A stretch of DNA of 64,000 nucleotides from Rhodocollybia butyracea. Lineage: Eukaryota; Basidiomycota; Agaricomycetes; Agaricales; Omphalotaceae. This document shows, in pieces, positions 1 to 11,218 of this stretch. The notes beneath the pieces are model-generated. The model was not told where the DNA came from. It did no database searches and saw only the letters and a program-made list of their open reading frames with translations. Position 1 is the first letter of the stretch. Every line of letters begins with the position of its first letter. The stretch lies in the NCBI GenBank assembly GCA_015501585.1, contig JADNRY010000002.1:744001-808000 (forward strand). Reading direction: 5' to 3'. Made by a program: the position numbers and the translations under genes.

Positions 1-324
1 TGCTGGCACAATTCTAAAGTTTTTTTCTAGCGGTTAAAGCGGTCACCGCTGCTCAGCTTTCCCTTGCAAGCCACGGCATCTACAGCGTTACATTGGATGA
101 GGCGATAGAAGCCATGCGAGTGACTGCTGCTGATATGAGCGTGAAATATAAAGAGACGAGTCTTTCTGTGAGTTTTCTGACTCCCAATTATCGTCTGTTG
201 CTCATCATGCCTATAGGGCCTTGCGGTAATTTTTTTTCACGTCTGCTTGTTGATAGGAAGCTGACTTGCAATGTGGATTTGGTAGACTACCGTGAAAATC
301 CCTCTTACTGTGCCTGCTTGGTAA
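1..324 (+). CDS. L-serine dehydratase (L-serine ammonia-lyase), C-terminal end only
   Basis: The window opens inside this gene, which would deaminate L-serine to pyruvate and ammonia in the cytosol. Three exons can be read: 31-167, a 9-nt exon 217-225 and 286-324 ending in TAA. Spliced, they give AVTAAQLSLASHG, DEAIEAMRVTAADM, then KYKETSLSGLATTVKIPL and a short tail. This matches the C-terminal end of single-chain SdaA-type serine dehydratases, where the KETSLSGLA segment is strongly conserved. The 5' acceptor ends at base 30 (ttttttctag). The catalytic Fe-S cysteines would lie upstream and cannot be seen. Without the 9-nt exon the conserved GLA is lost, so I trust it. Family assignment rests on about 85 residues. 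Confidence 0.72.
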
Positions 325-551
325 GTAGTTTGCCTGTGGCTTGGCGTTGTTGGACTTGAGCTCACTGCTGGTTACAGTTGATTATTACTCTCGTCTCGAT
401 CAATCTATCCATCGTACTTAAGACCTTTATTGTATGTACAGTACATAGACGTTACACGCTAGACACATAGGAAACATACAATATTCGGGGACTAACTCGG
501 CAAATTCAATCGGAGCTTAAAAATGTGTGACAGGCCAACAAACTGTTACAA

Positions 552-607
552 ACGCGTCTCTTTCTTCTTTGTTGATCCCAAGTTGATCCTGATTCCTCTC
601 GACGCGT
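552..607 (+). promoter_or_regulatory. Two MluI cell-cycle boxes (ACGCGT) upstream of PCNA
   Basis: ACGCGT occurs at 552-557 and 602-607, about 110 and 60 bases before the PCNA start codon at 668. In yeasts this hexamer is the binding site of MBF, which drives G1/S genes, PCNA among them. The hexamer also occurs elsewhere in the window by chance or in coding sequence, so only position and pairing support a role. The rest of the 325-667 gap holds 3' sequence of the serine dehydratase gene and a pyrimidine-rich leader; no other gene is seen. Confidence 0.4.
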
Positions 608-667
608 ACCCTACTCGAACGCGCCCTCATCCAACTTCTCCTCTTCTCAATCATCTTACTAGCTAAT

Positions 668-2134
668 ATGCTTGAAGCCAAACTCGCCGAGGCCAGCGTG
701 CTCAAAAAGCTGCTTGATGGTAAGTGGTGTTGCTTTGTGAAATCGCGTCTTTGATAGTTGACTCCACCTCTTCGCCCTTATCTTCTTCTTTCATGCTCGC
801 CCACCATATAGCTATCAAAGAACTCGTCACCGACGCCAATTTTGAATGTTCTGAAGAGGGCATCACGCTCCAAGCTATGGATAACTCACACGTTGCCCTT
901 GTTGCAGTGAAATTGGTCCAAAATGGGTTCAAAAAGTATCGTTGCGACAGGCCAATGCCGCTCGGCGTGAATGTTGGCAGCTTGACCAAAGTGTTGAAAT
1001 GCGCGAAAGACGACGATATGTGTACTCTTCGCGCGGCCGACGAGGCGGACGTGTTAAATCTAGTTTACGAGGCTAAAAGCAAGTCAAATTCATTCGCCTC
1101 TTTGTTTTGTGTCTGACGCGACCTGTTCTTCAGACTCGGACAGAATATCATCCTATGACCTAAAACTCATGGACATTGACTCTGAAACGCTTGGGATCCC
1201 AAAAACTTCTTACGAAGCTCGTGTTGTCCTCTCTTCCTCCGAATTTACGCGTATCGTACGCGATTTGTCTCAACTGGGCGATTCAGTTCGCATTGAAGTC
1301 AGCAAGGAAGGCGTTCGATTTGCCTCCGACGGTGAGGCTGCGAATGGTAACGTCCTTTTGAAAGGCCGAGGTCCGATAGGAAAGGTCGAGAGGGGCCCAC
1401 AAGGAGATGACGAGGACGAGGAAGACGAGGAAGGGGATGGCGTAAAGAAGGAAAAGAAAGATGATGGTGAGGAGGAAGACGGAGAGAAGGATGAGGATGA
1501 GGAGAAAGGCGAGGATGAGGAAGATGATGACGAGGATGGCCACAAAAAGAAGAAGAGTAGTAAGGCCAAGGTCAAAAAAGAGAAGACTGGCGATGGCGAC
1601 GTCGATATGGAAGACGAGGACGACGGCAACGATGACAATGGTGAAGAAGAGAAGGATGATGAGGAGGAGGAGGATGAGGAGGAGGATGGTGATGGCAAGA
1701 AAAGGAAGAAAAAGGTTGTGTTCTCGTTCGTCTTTCCTTGTTTTTCAGCGCTGATTTAGTTTCATAGTCTAAATCATCCCCCAAAGCTGCCAAAAAGGCC
1801 AAGACTTCTAAAGCCTCCTCCAAATCGAAGAAAGGCAAATCTAAAGCGGGGGAGGACGAAGACGATGAGGAAGACGACTCTGTCGTCATCCAGATGAACT
1901 CACACGTCTCGTTGACATTTTCACTAAAGTATCTTGTCAACTTTAGTAAAAGTTCGAGTCTGGTCAAAAAGGTGGAGTTGTTCATGAGTAACGATGTACC
2001 ACTTTTGGTACGTTTTTTGGTGATCCTCTCTTTGCGAATATGAAAGGCTGATATGTTTGTCCCCTTAGGTCTCGTATGACTTTGGACAAGGATACATTAG
2101 ATACTACCTCGCGCCCAAAATTGGAGACGATTAA
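668..2134 (+). CDS. PCNA: Proliferating cell nuclear antigen (PCNA) with a long charged insertion
   Basis: The sliding clamp for DNA polymerases and repair factors in the nucleus. Exons 668-719, 812-1078, 1134-1714, 1768-2007 and 2069-2134 keep phase and give 401 residues; the usual length is about 260. The N-terminal domain starts MLEAKLAEASVLKKLLD and has YRCDRPMPLGVN. The linker region reads SSYDLKLMDIDSETLGIP. The C-terminal half has SLKYLVNFSKSSSL and ends in YYLAPKIGDD. The lysine equivalent to K164, in VSKEG, is at residue 164. Residues of about 184-338 are an insertion of Asp/Glu runs and Lys blocks, replacing the roughly 13-residue loop after NGNVLLK. Intron 2 has a GC donor (gcaagt). 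The insertion ends in frame and both flanks match PCNA, so it is not a frameshift. Its function is unknown. Confidence 0.93.
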
Positions 2135-2621
2135 AAGGTGGTTGCGTCAATATTTCGAGTTCGCTATGCTTCTCTTTGCTTGTGATGTTGCAGAATAAAT
2201 AATCTAACCAGTCTGATCTCACGACTGGGAACAGCTTGAAGTTCACTTCCTGGTATGCACTTTTATTTGCTCTAAAGAGAACATTTCATATACGAAATCC
2301 ACGAAGCTGAATTTATGAAAGTAGCTTGTGCAGTCTTGTTCTTACTGCCACGAGTTCGAGTTCCTTACCCGCTGAAAAGTGAGCGTGTATATAGTCCTTA
2401 TATTACCTAGACAGACAGAAGTCGTTTATTCTCTGGTTGGTTGCAAATAATCACGAGCCAATATGACTCGCTCACTTCAGCTCACAACTACCACTTGATT
2501 CAATGTCACCATTAATATTGCCTTGATGATCTCTCTCTGTCTTCTTTCTTTTCTTTTCTTTTTACGCCTTCTATATATCAAACAGAAATCATTTATCTAT
2601 CGCAAAGCTTGGGGGTAAATA
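2135..2621. other. Intergenic stretch after PCNA
   Basis: No gene is seen. The first part is the presumed PCNA 3' end. A pyrimidine-rich tract of T and C lies at about 2535-2570, just before the broken Crinkler-like gene, and could be its old promoter. Confidence 0.5.
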
Positions 2622-3778
2622 GTGGCTATAGCATCGAGGCGTAATAGACAAGTCGAAATTGGCAACTTGCGCGAATCCTACAAGGACTATATCTACCCAG
2701 GCCCAGACTCTAACACCCCTGATCACCTCACATATGTTTGCCTCGAAGCAATGGTCACACCTTGCGAGAATGTTCTTGACTTTGAAGAATATGATTGGCT
2801 TTGCAAAAGGCTGGAGGTACCGGTGGTGATTCATGATGTTGTGGTGACAGGCCAACCTGGAATCGATGAGCCAGTATTCTGGCTTTTCAATTTTCAGCTT
2901 CAGCCAAATGCTGACTCTTATTTTGTATAAGTAGGTAAAACAACTTTTCTCCTGCCTTCTTCTATATCGTCTTGAGCGGAAGCTCCCAACGGCCATCCAA
3001 CCCAGTTCACTCTGTTTCTTTATCTTCTATAAGTAAGGCGCCAGAGCCTATGACCTCGAAGAATTTGACCAGGAACGACTTGCCAAGTTCTGAGCTCTGT
3101 CCGATAGCAATGCCCAAATTACGCAGCCTTGCAACGCATTTATGACCTGTACTCAGCGTATCTTCCAAGCCGCACCACCGAAAGCCACACCATGGTCGTC
3201 ATGGTTGAATCGCAACCGAGGCGCTCGTATCGTTTCGGATCTGCCCACAGTACTGGAAATAGGTGCAGTTTTGCGCCCTCGCCGAAAACAAGCGTCATCT
3301 ATCCCAAATACACTCATCGACTCCTCTGGCCACCTGCTTTTCATTCCAACTAAATATCTTACCGACATCTTTGAGTCACATCGCAGACCATTGACTAGAC
3401 AAGCATCTCTTATGTCAGTGCCAAGGTCCCTCCGATGGATATTCCTGGAATCGATGCTTTCCCGTCAATGCTTACAAGATATATATCTTACAAGCAGCCA
3501 TTGAAGACGATCGCACAACAGCCATCGACGAGGGAATCAAAAAGATATGGAAGATAGTCTCGCCTGCCATTAGAAACGAATGTACTTGGCATGTTGTTGT
3601 TGCTGACACCGAGAAAACAGCAGATGCTTCAGACCAAGTTTTCGAAGGACCTGAAAAATCTTCGCCTACATCGCGTGTCTCTGTGCGTGTGTGGGTTGTG
3701 TTGTTTGATAGGAGAACTGTCAGAGCAACAAGTCTATTGACTCCTAATTTTTTTTATGACTTTCAGAATTAACTGTAC
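2622..3778 (+). pseudogene. Decayed Crinkler-like P-loop ATPase/nuclease gene
   Basis: Coding-like pieces in different frames resemble the fungal family of P-loop ATPases with a Crinkler-type nuclease tail. The first piece (2622-2930) has HLTYVCLEAMVTPCENV, EEYDWLCKRLEVPVVIHDVV, then VVVTGQPGI. Functional members continue as a Walker A loop with GK[ST]; here the sequence reads GQPGIDEPVF, so the lysine is gone. Later pieces lie at about 3142-3440 and 3486-3778, the last with IKKIWKIVSPAIRNECTWHV followed by VVADTEK, like the WHFVVVAD tail of such proteins. Frame changes and stops near 2930, 3095 and 3480 break the gene, and no introns repair all of them. Assignment is by remembered family pattern. 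A second member lies at 34456. Confidence 0.5.
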
Positions 3779-3919
3779 CCTGATTTGAGGACTCTTGTAC
3801 GATACGCTATTTGATAACAGAAATGGAAAACTGCATTCAATGGCGCAATCACGGGTCAGGTGACGGAAAGCTGACACGAATATACTCTTCATAGCTAAGT
3901 AGGTTAGTTCACGGCCACG

Positions 3920-6900
3920 ATGAACTCGTATCCCCTGGAGCTTTTGGCGCAGTTGGCACCAGTGATGTTTGTTGCTGGGCTTGACTCGCCTCCGCCGCCA
4001 GCACAGCTGACTCCCCCACTTCCCACTGCTCCTAGCCTACCCCCGCAGGCTCCAGCGCCAACTCATGGCCGAACACAATCACGCACTCATTCTCGACAGC
4101 AATCGTTGACCGCTAATGATCCAAACCATCCAATTAACCTACCTTCGTCGAGCTCGATGCCCACGACAACGACAAGCTCACCAAGCTCAACGCCGGCCAC
4201 AACGAGCACATCACCTACTCCACGCCCAGACCCATTCATTGTCCTTACAACCCGTCTTCGTGATATCCTCGCTAATCAGCGCAGAGTTGCTGTCTGGGAT
4301 CCTCCTAGTTCTAACGACAAACTCTTTCACGTCGTTCTAGTGGATAAACAAGTCCAATTTCCACCTCGAAAAGTCAGCAATGGCACTCATTCACCACTTT
4401 CCCCTTTAACCCCCACCTCACCGCTTCATCCTGATGGATTAATCGCGCCAATATGGATACGAAAACACACAATGCTCGTTCCTGCAGTATTTGTCTTATT
4501 TACACGGTTATTTGAAGATACATCTGAGGATGTTGACCGTCGCAATGACGCTGAACGCCAACACGACACTACTCTTTCATCCCTCATTGCCTCTCGAAAA
4601 AAACTCACTAACGATCGCGGCATCAAGCTCACCGTCGTTCTTATGGCTTCACGTCATTTACTTGACGATGCGAGTCTAGGCTTGGACGCGAGATTGACGT
4701 TTATCCGTCGTCAAAGCGGTTTAGACTCGCGCGCGGCTTTGTTTGTGCTCAGTCCAATCGGAAAGGAGGAATTGGGCGAGTTTGTTAAGAGGTAATAACA
4801 TCTTTTAGCCTATTATCATGGCCAACTAATACTTGTAATAGCCTTCAAGGCGCCCTTTGGGAGCCAGCCGTCGAATACTATACTGCTCACTCCAAACGTG
4901 TTCGGCAAAAACGAAATCGTCATCAAGCTCAAGCACAGTCTCAAGCGCGTCCGCACGCACCTAATCCGTCTCTTTCAAATGTCGTCCTCCCGATTCCTGC
5001 TCCACCTAAACCCCTTCCCCTTCCACCCATAGGCTGGACAGTCCGATATGAATACAAAATGGCTAGCTTTGCGGAACTGAGAGGCGAGTATGAAGTTGCA
5101 CTGAAACATTACCAGGATGCGTACAGTGCGTTGATGATGCTCTTTATGGGCTTGAGGGGACCAGGGGGAAAGAATGCTGGCGTAGGTGTTGGCGTTGGAA
5201 TGGGAAAAGCGCCAGCCTCGTCGTCCACCCCCGTACAGACATCGTTCTCCAACTCATCTCCTAGTACTCCTACTAGCCTTCTCAAACGCTGGGCCGAGGC
5301 TAAAGTTCTCGCAGACACCATATCTATCAAAATCATCAAATTGTACTTTTACAATGATGAATCGGGATTGGCTTTGGGTCAGCAGAGGTTACATGTTGGG
5401 ACTTTTCCTGTTGTTGCGGGCTTCTCTTCTGCCTCATCCGATAAAGATACGGCTGACCAGGACGACAAGGAGGCAGAGGAAGGAACGTATGAGTATTACT
5501 CGTGGCTATCCAAGATGTGGTGCGTTTTCGCGGAGCTGGTCGTTCAGGGGACACAAGGCACAAATATTACTCGGCGGGTCGACTCTACGAATACGAACAC
5601 GAATACGAATGCGAATGCGAATCGGACAATAACGATACCGGTTCATGTACCCAAGCTGGGAGGTGCAGCAAGTGGCGTTGTAGGGATTGGGATCGGAGGA
5701 GTAGGAGGAGTAAACCCTTCGCACACGCTGATGCACCCCGGGTGGTATTATCTTTTGGCGGCAGAATGTGCAGAGAGAAAAGTAGAGAGGTATCTTGAGG
5801 CGATGAGGGCGGTACCGAGGGGAAGCGGGGAAGGGGAGAAAGAATTGAAAGAGAAACAGCTGATGCAGCTCAGAGCGCTGGTTGGGGATGTGCTAGAGGT
5901 GAGATTTCCCCCGTCCTCTTTCCTCAAAATTTAACTCCCTATATCACAGTTATACACCAAATCATACGAGTTGTTCAAAGCCTACTCTTCCTCGCCTTCG
6001 TCGTCCGCGAGTGCCACTAACACCTCGAACAACGCCAACGCCCGACTCCCGTTATACATCGCCCACCGTATCGCCCTGACCTATACCCGGTTTCCCGATC
6101 CCAATCCACCGCCGTTAGCTACTTCATCCAAAAATGAGTATGATCTCCTGCCTAATCCCTCTAATGATAAAGCTCCTGATCAATCCGACGAGGATGACTT
6201 CTTTGGTGAAGGCGACTTGCTCACTGGGTATGGTCAAACAGTGGACATACAGGACAAAGACCCCGAAAAACTGGCTTTGGCAGCGAGGTTCCTCGAAAGG
6301 ATAGCGAAGAGCTATGCAAGGGAGGTCATTCACTCGGGTTCCGTCTCGAGTGTGGCAACGTCTGCGTCAACTTTTTCAATATTGTATCCTCGGCGGCCTG
6401 GTGATGCAAGCGATTCCGACGGGGAAGATGATCCGACGCAGAGCTGGGGTTGGCCGGCCCTCCTCGTTCCGCTCCTACAAACCCGGAGTGCGATACTGAA
6501 GGGTTTGATTCGTAGGGAGTGGAGGGAATGGAAGTTGTCGCTGACCTGTTCCACAACTTCACCCGAGTCTGATGAAAAAACCAATCCACTTGGGGAAAAA
6601 CTCGAACTCGCGGATCACCTCGAATCATACGTACGTCTCTTGGTTGAGCGTATGAGTGTTGGTGGTGTAAAGCGTGCCCAGGGACAGGTGTCAAAATCCT
6701 CTGCTCTACAAAAAGAGCTTATCCGCGCGTTGCAACTCCTAAATCAGTTTTACCTGTTGAGCAAATCTTCCTTGGATCCGGAAGAAGGTCCCAGGAAAAT
6801 AATAACAATTGATCACATCGAGACTCAACCTCTCTTTGATACCTCAGTCATATTTTGGAATGGACGGATGTGGATCTCCCAGTCAAGGTCAAAATTTTTG

Positions 6901-9900
6901 TCGACAGCACAACCACAAAATCCACGCGAACGTACCCCATTTCAACTGACGCTCACTACTCCCACTAAACCTGATGGCTCCGACGATTCCATAGATGAGT
7001 TACGATGGGCAGAGCTGAGAATGGGAGTTAAGTTTGAGTTTGAGGAATATATAACGTTTGCGTCTTCTGTGGAGGGAGAGCACGAAGAACCTGTACAAGT
7101 AGACCAGGAGGTGGATAGAGTACTAGAAGGAGCTACGGAAGGAGCTGAAGAAGAGCCTCGGATGCAGATTGGAATTGGCACGCAGGAGGTTCAGATTATC
7201 ATCCTTGCACAGGAAGACGATGACACGGAAAGTGCAAGTGAGGAAGAAGAGGGAGGCGATGACGCGGTCAAAGTTATTGACATCGGACATATTGAATTTG
7301 GGTCGGGTTTTACTAGCGAAGAGAAGGTCGACGAAAAAATAATATCCGTTGCGAGCTCGATGTTGAGGTGGAAACGAGAACAAACGGTGGTTTTGTCTGG
7401 GAGTGTTGGTGTCACCTCTGGAAGAGCTGGAGGAAGCAGGAGAAATGTAGGAGAAGGTCGGGTTCGAGTGAGGATTTCTCTTTTCGGTATTTTCTAGCTC
7501 TAACTGTTTACGTCTATTATCAGATATCCTCCCTTCTCCTCCAACTCAACATCCCTTCTTCCACCGTCGCGAATGTCGAAATTCCACTCAACGTGCCCGC
7601 CCGCCGCGGCGCTCCCCCTCCTCCTCCACCCTATATCTCCTATTCAAGTACACCATACATCGGTGCTCCTTCCGCTTTTCCAAACGCCACATCCATACCA
7701 TCTGTTGGAATCGGAGGAGGTGGAATATCTTCAACGTTAACATCTGGCGGTAGTTCTGTTTACGGAGACGCGTGGTGGTTCACTGGCACTGGTGGCCATA
7801 ATCCAGACAACGCGCAAGATAAAGAGCAGATCTTGAAATCAAGTTTACCGAGATGGGTTCCCGTAACTCGGAAAGGAAATGAGGCAGGGTTTGGATACGA
7901 CTGTGTCGAGTGAGTTTTTATTTCTCATGTCTGAGTTGCGTATAGGTGTTTAAACATGATCTCCTGTGTTGTCTTCCTATTACAGAGTATCCCACCGACC
8001 GCACCCTGTATCCATTTCTGTTCGTTTTCCACATTCACATCACGAACGTTCAAGTTTGCAAACCACGAGTCCAGGTCCGGCGTATGTAGGAGAGGATTAC
8101 CCAGTTCAGGTGTCCGTAAAGGGGTGTTCATGTCGATATCACCATCACGATCAAGAACCAGGGGAAGAGGAAGAAGAGGAACTGGTAGAAGTGGTAATGG
8201 ACGTTCTGCTACAGCCCGTCGAAACGGATGTAGCTGCCAGTATGTTTTCTCATCTGATTTTCGAATTAATTTTCGTTAAATGAATCATTAACAGTAAACA
8301 CAATATCCATCGGCCCACACCAAAGCAACACAATGATCAGAGGAATCCCGCTGGGGTTGCTTATACTACATCCTCTCACCTCCTCTTCTAGTTCTCCTCT
8401 ATCCTCCTCTGCGTCTTTAGAAATAACGCAAACCCTATGGATCAAAAATACAGGCGGAGCTGGAGATCGTGTGGTCGATATGAGCGTACGGACGCGGCCT
8501 ATCTCCAGATCCAAACTGAAATCTTCGTTATCTTATCCTCACGAAGAAGCGGAGACACTGAAAACCATCACTATACCGTGTATTGAGCCTTTGACAATAA
8601 ACTGGGATGTCTCCTACCGGAGAAGAGTGGCGCGTGCACCCGCAGGTGTGCACGGCAAGGCTACACTGTCGTGGTTAGAAGAACCACGTATTGGTTCTGA
8701 AGAACCAGTAGATGATGATGACGAGGCTCAGTTGACGGAAGTTGATGTGGAAGCCGTGGTGAGGGCAATGATAGGTTGTGTTGGAAGTGACCACCTGGGC
8801 GTGGAGGTGGAGAAGATGGTGCTGAGGAGTAAGGTTAGTTTGTGGTGTGCCTTGTCCTATTTATGAACTAATGGCACTTGTAGAGCTCTGAATACGCGCA
8901 GATATTAAGTTCAGAAATAGCTTCAGATGTCAGCCAGAAGGAGAATGACGTTATGGATATATTCCCACTAGGTAGTTTGTCATTCTTCTCTTTCCTCAGC
9001 TATCAGTGTTCTCATCAACACTACAGAATTCCTACCCGACGACAGGCTTTCTGACATATGCTGTGTCGGTATCAGCTCGTACTTGTATGACGACTCTATC
9101 GATGACCATACTACTGAAATACCCAGTCTCGGTACCTATACCATCTCCTGGCGGCGAATCCTTCCCGTTCCTTTCGGCCTTTCGGACAATCCCAACAAAT
9201 CCGAACGCGGTTCACTCTCCACAACCACGTTCCCCCTTCCAGCTCTCCAACCTCCGGCGAACTACCTTACAGAGGTCGGACCAGGAGGAGGAGTAGGTAT
9301 CGTCGCGCTACTGGACATTGCCCCCGTTGCGAAACTGCACCAACCTCTCCCTCTGACGGTCATTATTCGAAATCGACATCCAAGTCGAACAGCCGACGTC
9401 TATGTGCAGCTGGAGATGGGTACGTCAGGAGGTGTTAATACGGCAGGAGGAGCGTCGGGAGATCCTTCAGAGGCTACTGGAGCAGCTGGAACTTCATCTC
9501 AAAGCTTTGTTATCGCTGGCCTACGTGCAGGTCGCGTGCCTCTCCTACTAGCAGGAACTGAAGAACGTCTTACCTGGATGCTTATTCCCGTTGAATGTGG
9601 GTATGTCCAGTTACCCAAAGTGAAGGTAATCGATCGGCGGAAGGGTGCTAGAGGGACTGCAACTATTTTAGCAGGCGGAAGCGCGAGTGTAAGTGGACCA
9701 GGAGGACCACCTCCTGCCAGTATCAGTGGAAGTGGCTCGAAGATAACAGAGTTGGTTACCGAAGAAAAAGGAGAATTGAATGAGAGGGGCGGTAAGAATA
9801 TGGCCATCGATGCGGAAGGAAGAGTTATTGGGAGGGAGGTTAGAGTCGTTGATGTGAGGCTTGAACAAAGAAAAGGACAGGGTCATATGGAGTTGGTGGA

Positions 9901-9952
9901 CGATGGAGAAGCAGTCGACAATGTAATAGGATCTGTACTTGTTTTGCCGTGA
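3920..9952 (+). CDS. TRAPPC11: TRAPP complex subunit TRAPPC11 (Foie gras / gryzun domains)
   Basis: A subunit of the TRAPP tethering complex acting in ER-Golgi and Golgi traffic. Eight exons join in phase: 3920-4791, 4842-5898, 5950-7467, 7524-7909, 7986-8239, 8295-8833, 8884-8971 and 9027-9952, giving about 1,879 residues. The Foie-gras region has GWTVRYEYKMASFAELRGEY followed by EVALKHYQDAY, the family hallmark. Downstream are GPAYVGEDYPVQVSV and, near the end, the gryzun-type stretch FVIAGLRAGRVPLLLAGTEE with WMLIPVECGYVQLP. Animal TRAPPC11 is about 1,130 residues. The excess here is low-complexity: a Pro/Ser/Thr-rich N-terminal part, an Asn/Thr repeat at about 5585-5625, acidic stretches and Gly-rich linkers. 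The gene is convergent with VPS22. Confidence 0.85.
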
Positions 9953-10263
9953 TGTTTTCTGCCTGTCCTAGACTCCCGCATGCTTTGCACCTTTTTCCCA
10001 AGATCATTGAAGATTCGTATAACAGAAATCTGCGAAGCGACGCGGATGGATGGTTCAGGCTCAGAACAGTTTCACTGATTGAGGAATTCGCCTAGTAATT
10101 TATTTGTCAGTGAGCAGACACTCTAATTCCACTACAAAGTACTTGTTTACCTCGTATTAATATAATATTGTAAATAAATACGGTCAGTACCTCAGATCGT
10201 TTGCAGAAGGTCTAAACAAGCACATAAGTTATCCTAAAAGAAATACGAGTAAAAATTAAGGAC
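9953..10263. other. Short convergent intergenic region
   Basis: This 311-base stretch between two convergent genes holds A/T-rich sequence consistent with 3' ends, such as aataaatacgg near 10174. No coding signal is seen. Confidence 0.5.
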
Positions 10264-11046
10264 CTAATCCCACTTCATGGCACTGGTAACCCAATACACC
10301 CTATCGTGTACCTTATCCTGCTCATCAACCCAACATAGTCCGTCTCGGAGCAGCATGTTGTCCAAAGCTCCTCTTGCACGACCTGTTGTCCACCCTTTCT
10401 CCTCAACGAGCTCATTCTGTGTGATTCGTCCATACTTTCCTGGCTGACGAGCAAGTGAAAGGATAACGGCCTGATCTGAATCCAGTTCCTTCGGTACACT
10501 CCGTACCATCTTTCTCCCATCCCCGATGTCAATGATCTGATATCCGGCTCCCAGTGGGCCAAGTGTTTTAACGCTTCGTATGATATCCTCTTCTGTAATC
10601 GTATTAGCTTTCTGTCCCTCCTGGCCCTCGGGGATCCCGCGGAGCTTCCTAACAAGCCTGACAAGTTCGGCCAGCTCAATCATGCCCCCATTGCGCTCTC
10701 TTGTGCTCACACAAATATCAACGACCTGTACACCTAATTCGTACTGCCAATCTCCAAGCCCAGGTAGAAGCTCAGCCCACCATCCGCCCTTCCGTGGTCC
10801 AGCAAGAGGGTCAACGCCAATGCTGCTGCACATTTGGGTGAATCTATGGCGAAACATTGGGTCGTGAAGAATGTCGTCTCTGTGGTTCATGGCAAATGAA
10901 GTTAAAGCTGTGCGAAAGGAAGAGAGTTGCGACTGGAGATGATTGAGTTGCGTGGTAGAGAGAGTAATCGATAAGACATCATAAGAACGAGCAGTAGAGG
11001 TGTGCCTATCAAAAGCAGCAAGGCCAACGCCATTTAAGCGATGCAT
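10264..11046 (-). CDS. VPS22: ESCRT-II subunit VPS22 / SNF8
   Basis: Single exon of 260 residues. VPS22 (human SNF8/EAP30) with VPS25 and VPS36 forms ESCRT-II, which sorts ubiquitinated membrane proteins into multivesicular endosomes. The start MHRLNGVGLAAF is followed by a predicted helical hairpin, then HRFTQMCSSIGVDPLAG, WWAELLPGLGDWQYELGVQ and RNGGMIELAEL, all typical of the family. The C-terminal winged-helix repeats include KTLGPLGAGYQIIDIGDGRK and the tail GLCWVDEQDKVHDRVYWVTS. Length agrees with the usual 230-260 residues. I chose this start because it matches the conserved MHRR/MHRL opening. Confidence 0.92.
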   Translation of the reverse strand: MHRLNGVGLAAFDRHTSTARSYDVLSITLSTTQLNHLQSQLSSFRTALTSFAMNHRDDILHDPMFRHRFTQMCSSIGVDPLAGPRKGGWWAELLPGLGDWQYELGVQVVDICVSTRERNGGMIELAELVRLVRKLRGIPEGQEGQKANTITEEDIIRSVKTLGPLGAGYQIIDIGDGRKMVRSVPKELDSDQAVILSLARQPGKYGRITQNELVEEKGWTTGRARGALDNMLLRDGLCWVDEQDKVHDRVYWVTSAMKWD

Positions 11047-11218
11047 TGCACTGAAGATGGTCGCTGCAAAAAGAGATATTAAGCGCCCATGGCGTCCAAG
11101 TGATCATGAAGTAGCAATTTCAATATTTGTAACTTGCTCACATTGAGCTGTATATAAGTAGTAGGAGTACATTGAGCCAAGTACTAAGTACGATACTTAT
11201 TCATAAAGTAGTCAATGC

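Noticed and set aside
1270..1698. Long Ser-rich open frame on the minus strand
   Set aside because: It is the reverse complement of the GAG/GAT-rich acidic insertion of PCNA; poly-Ser is its expected shadow.
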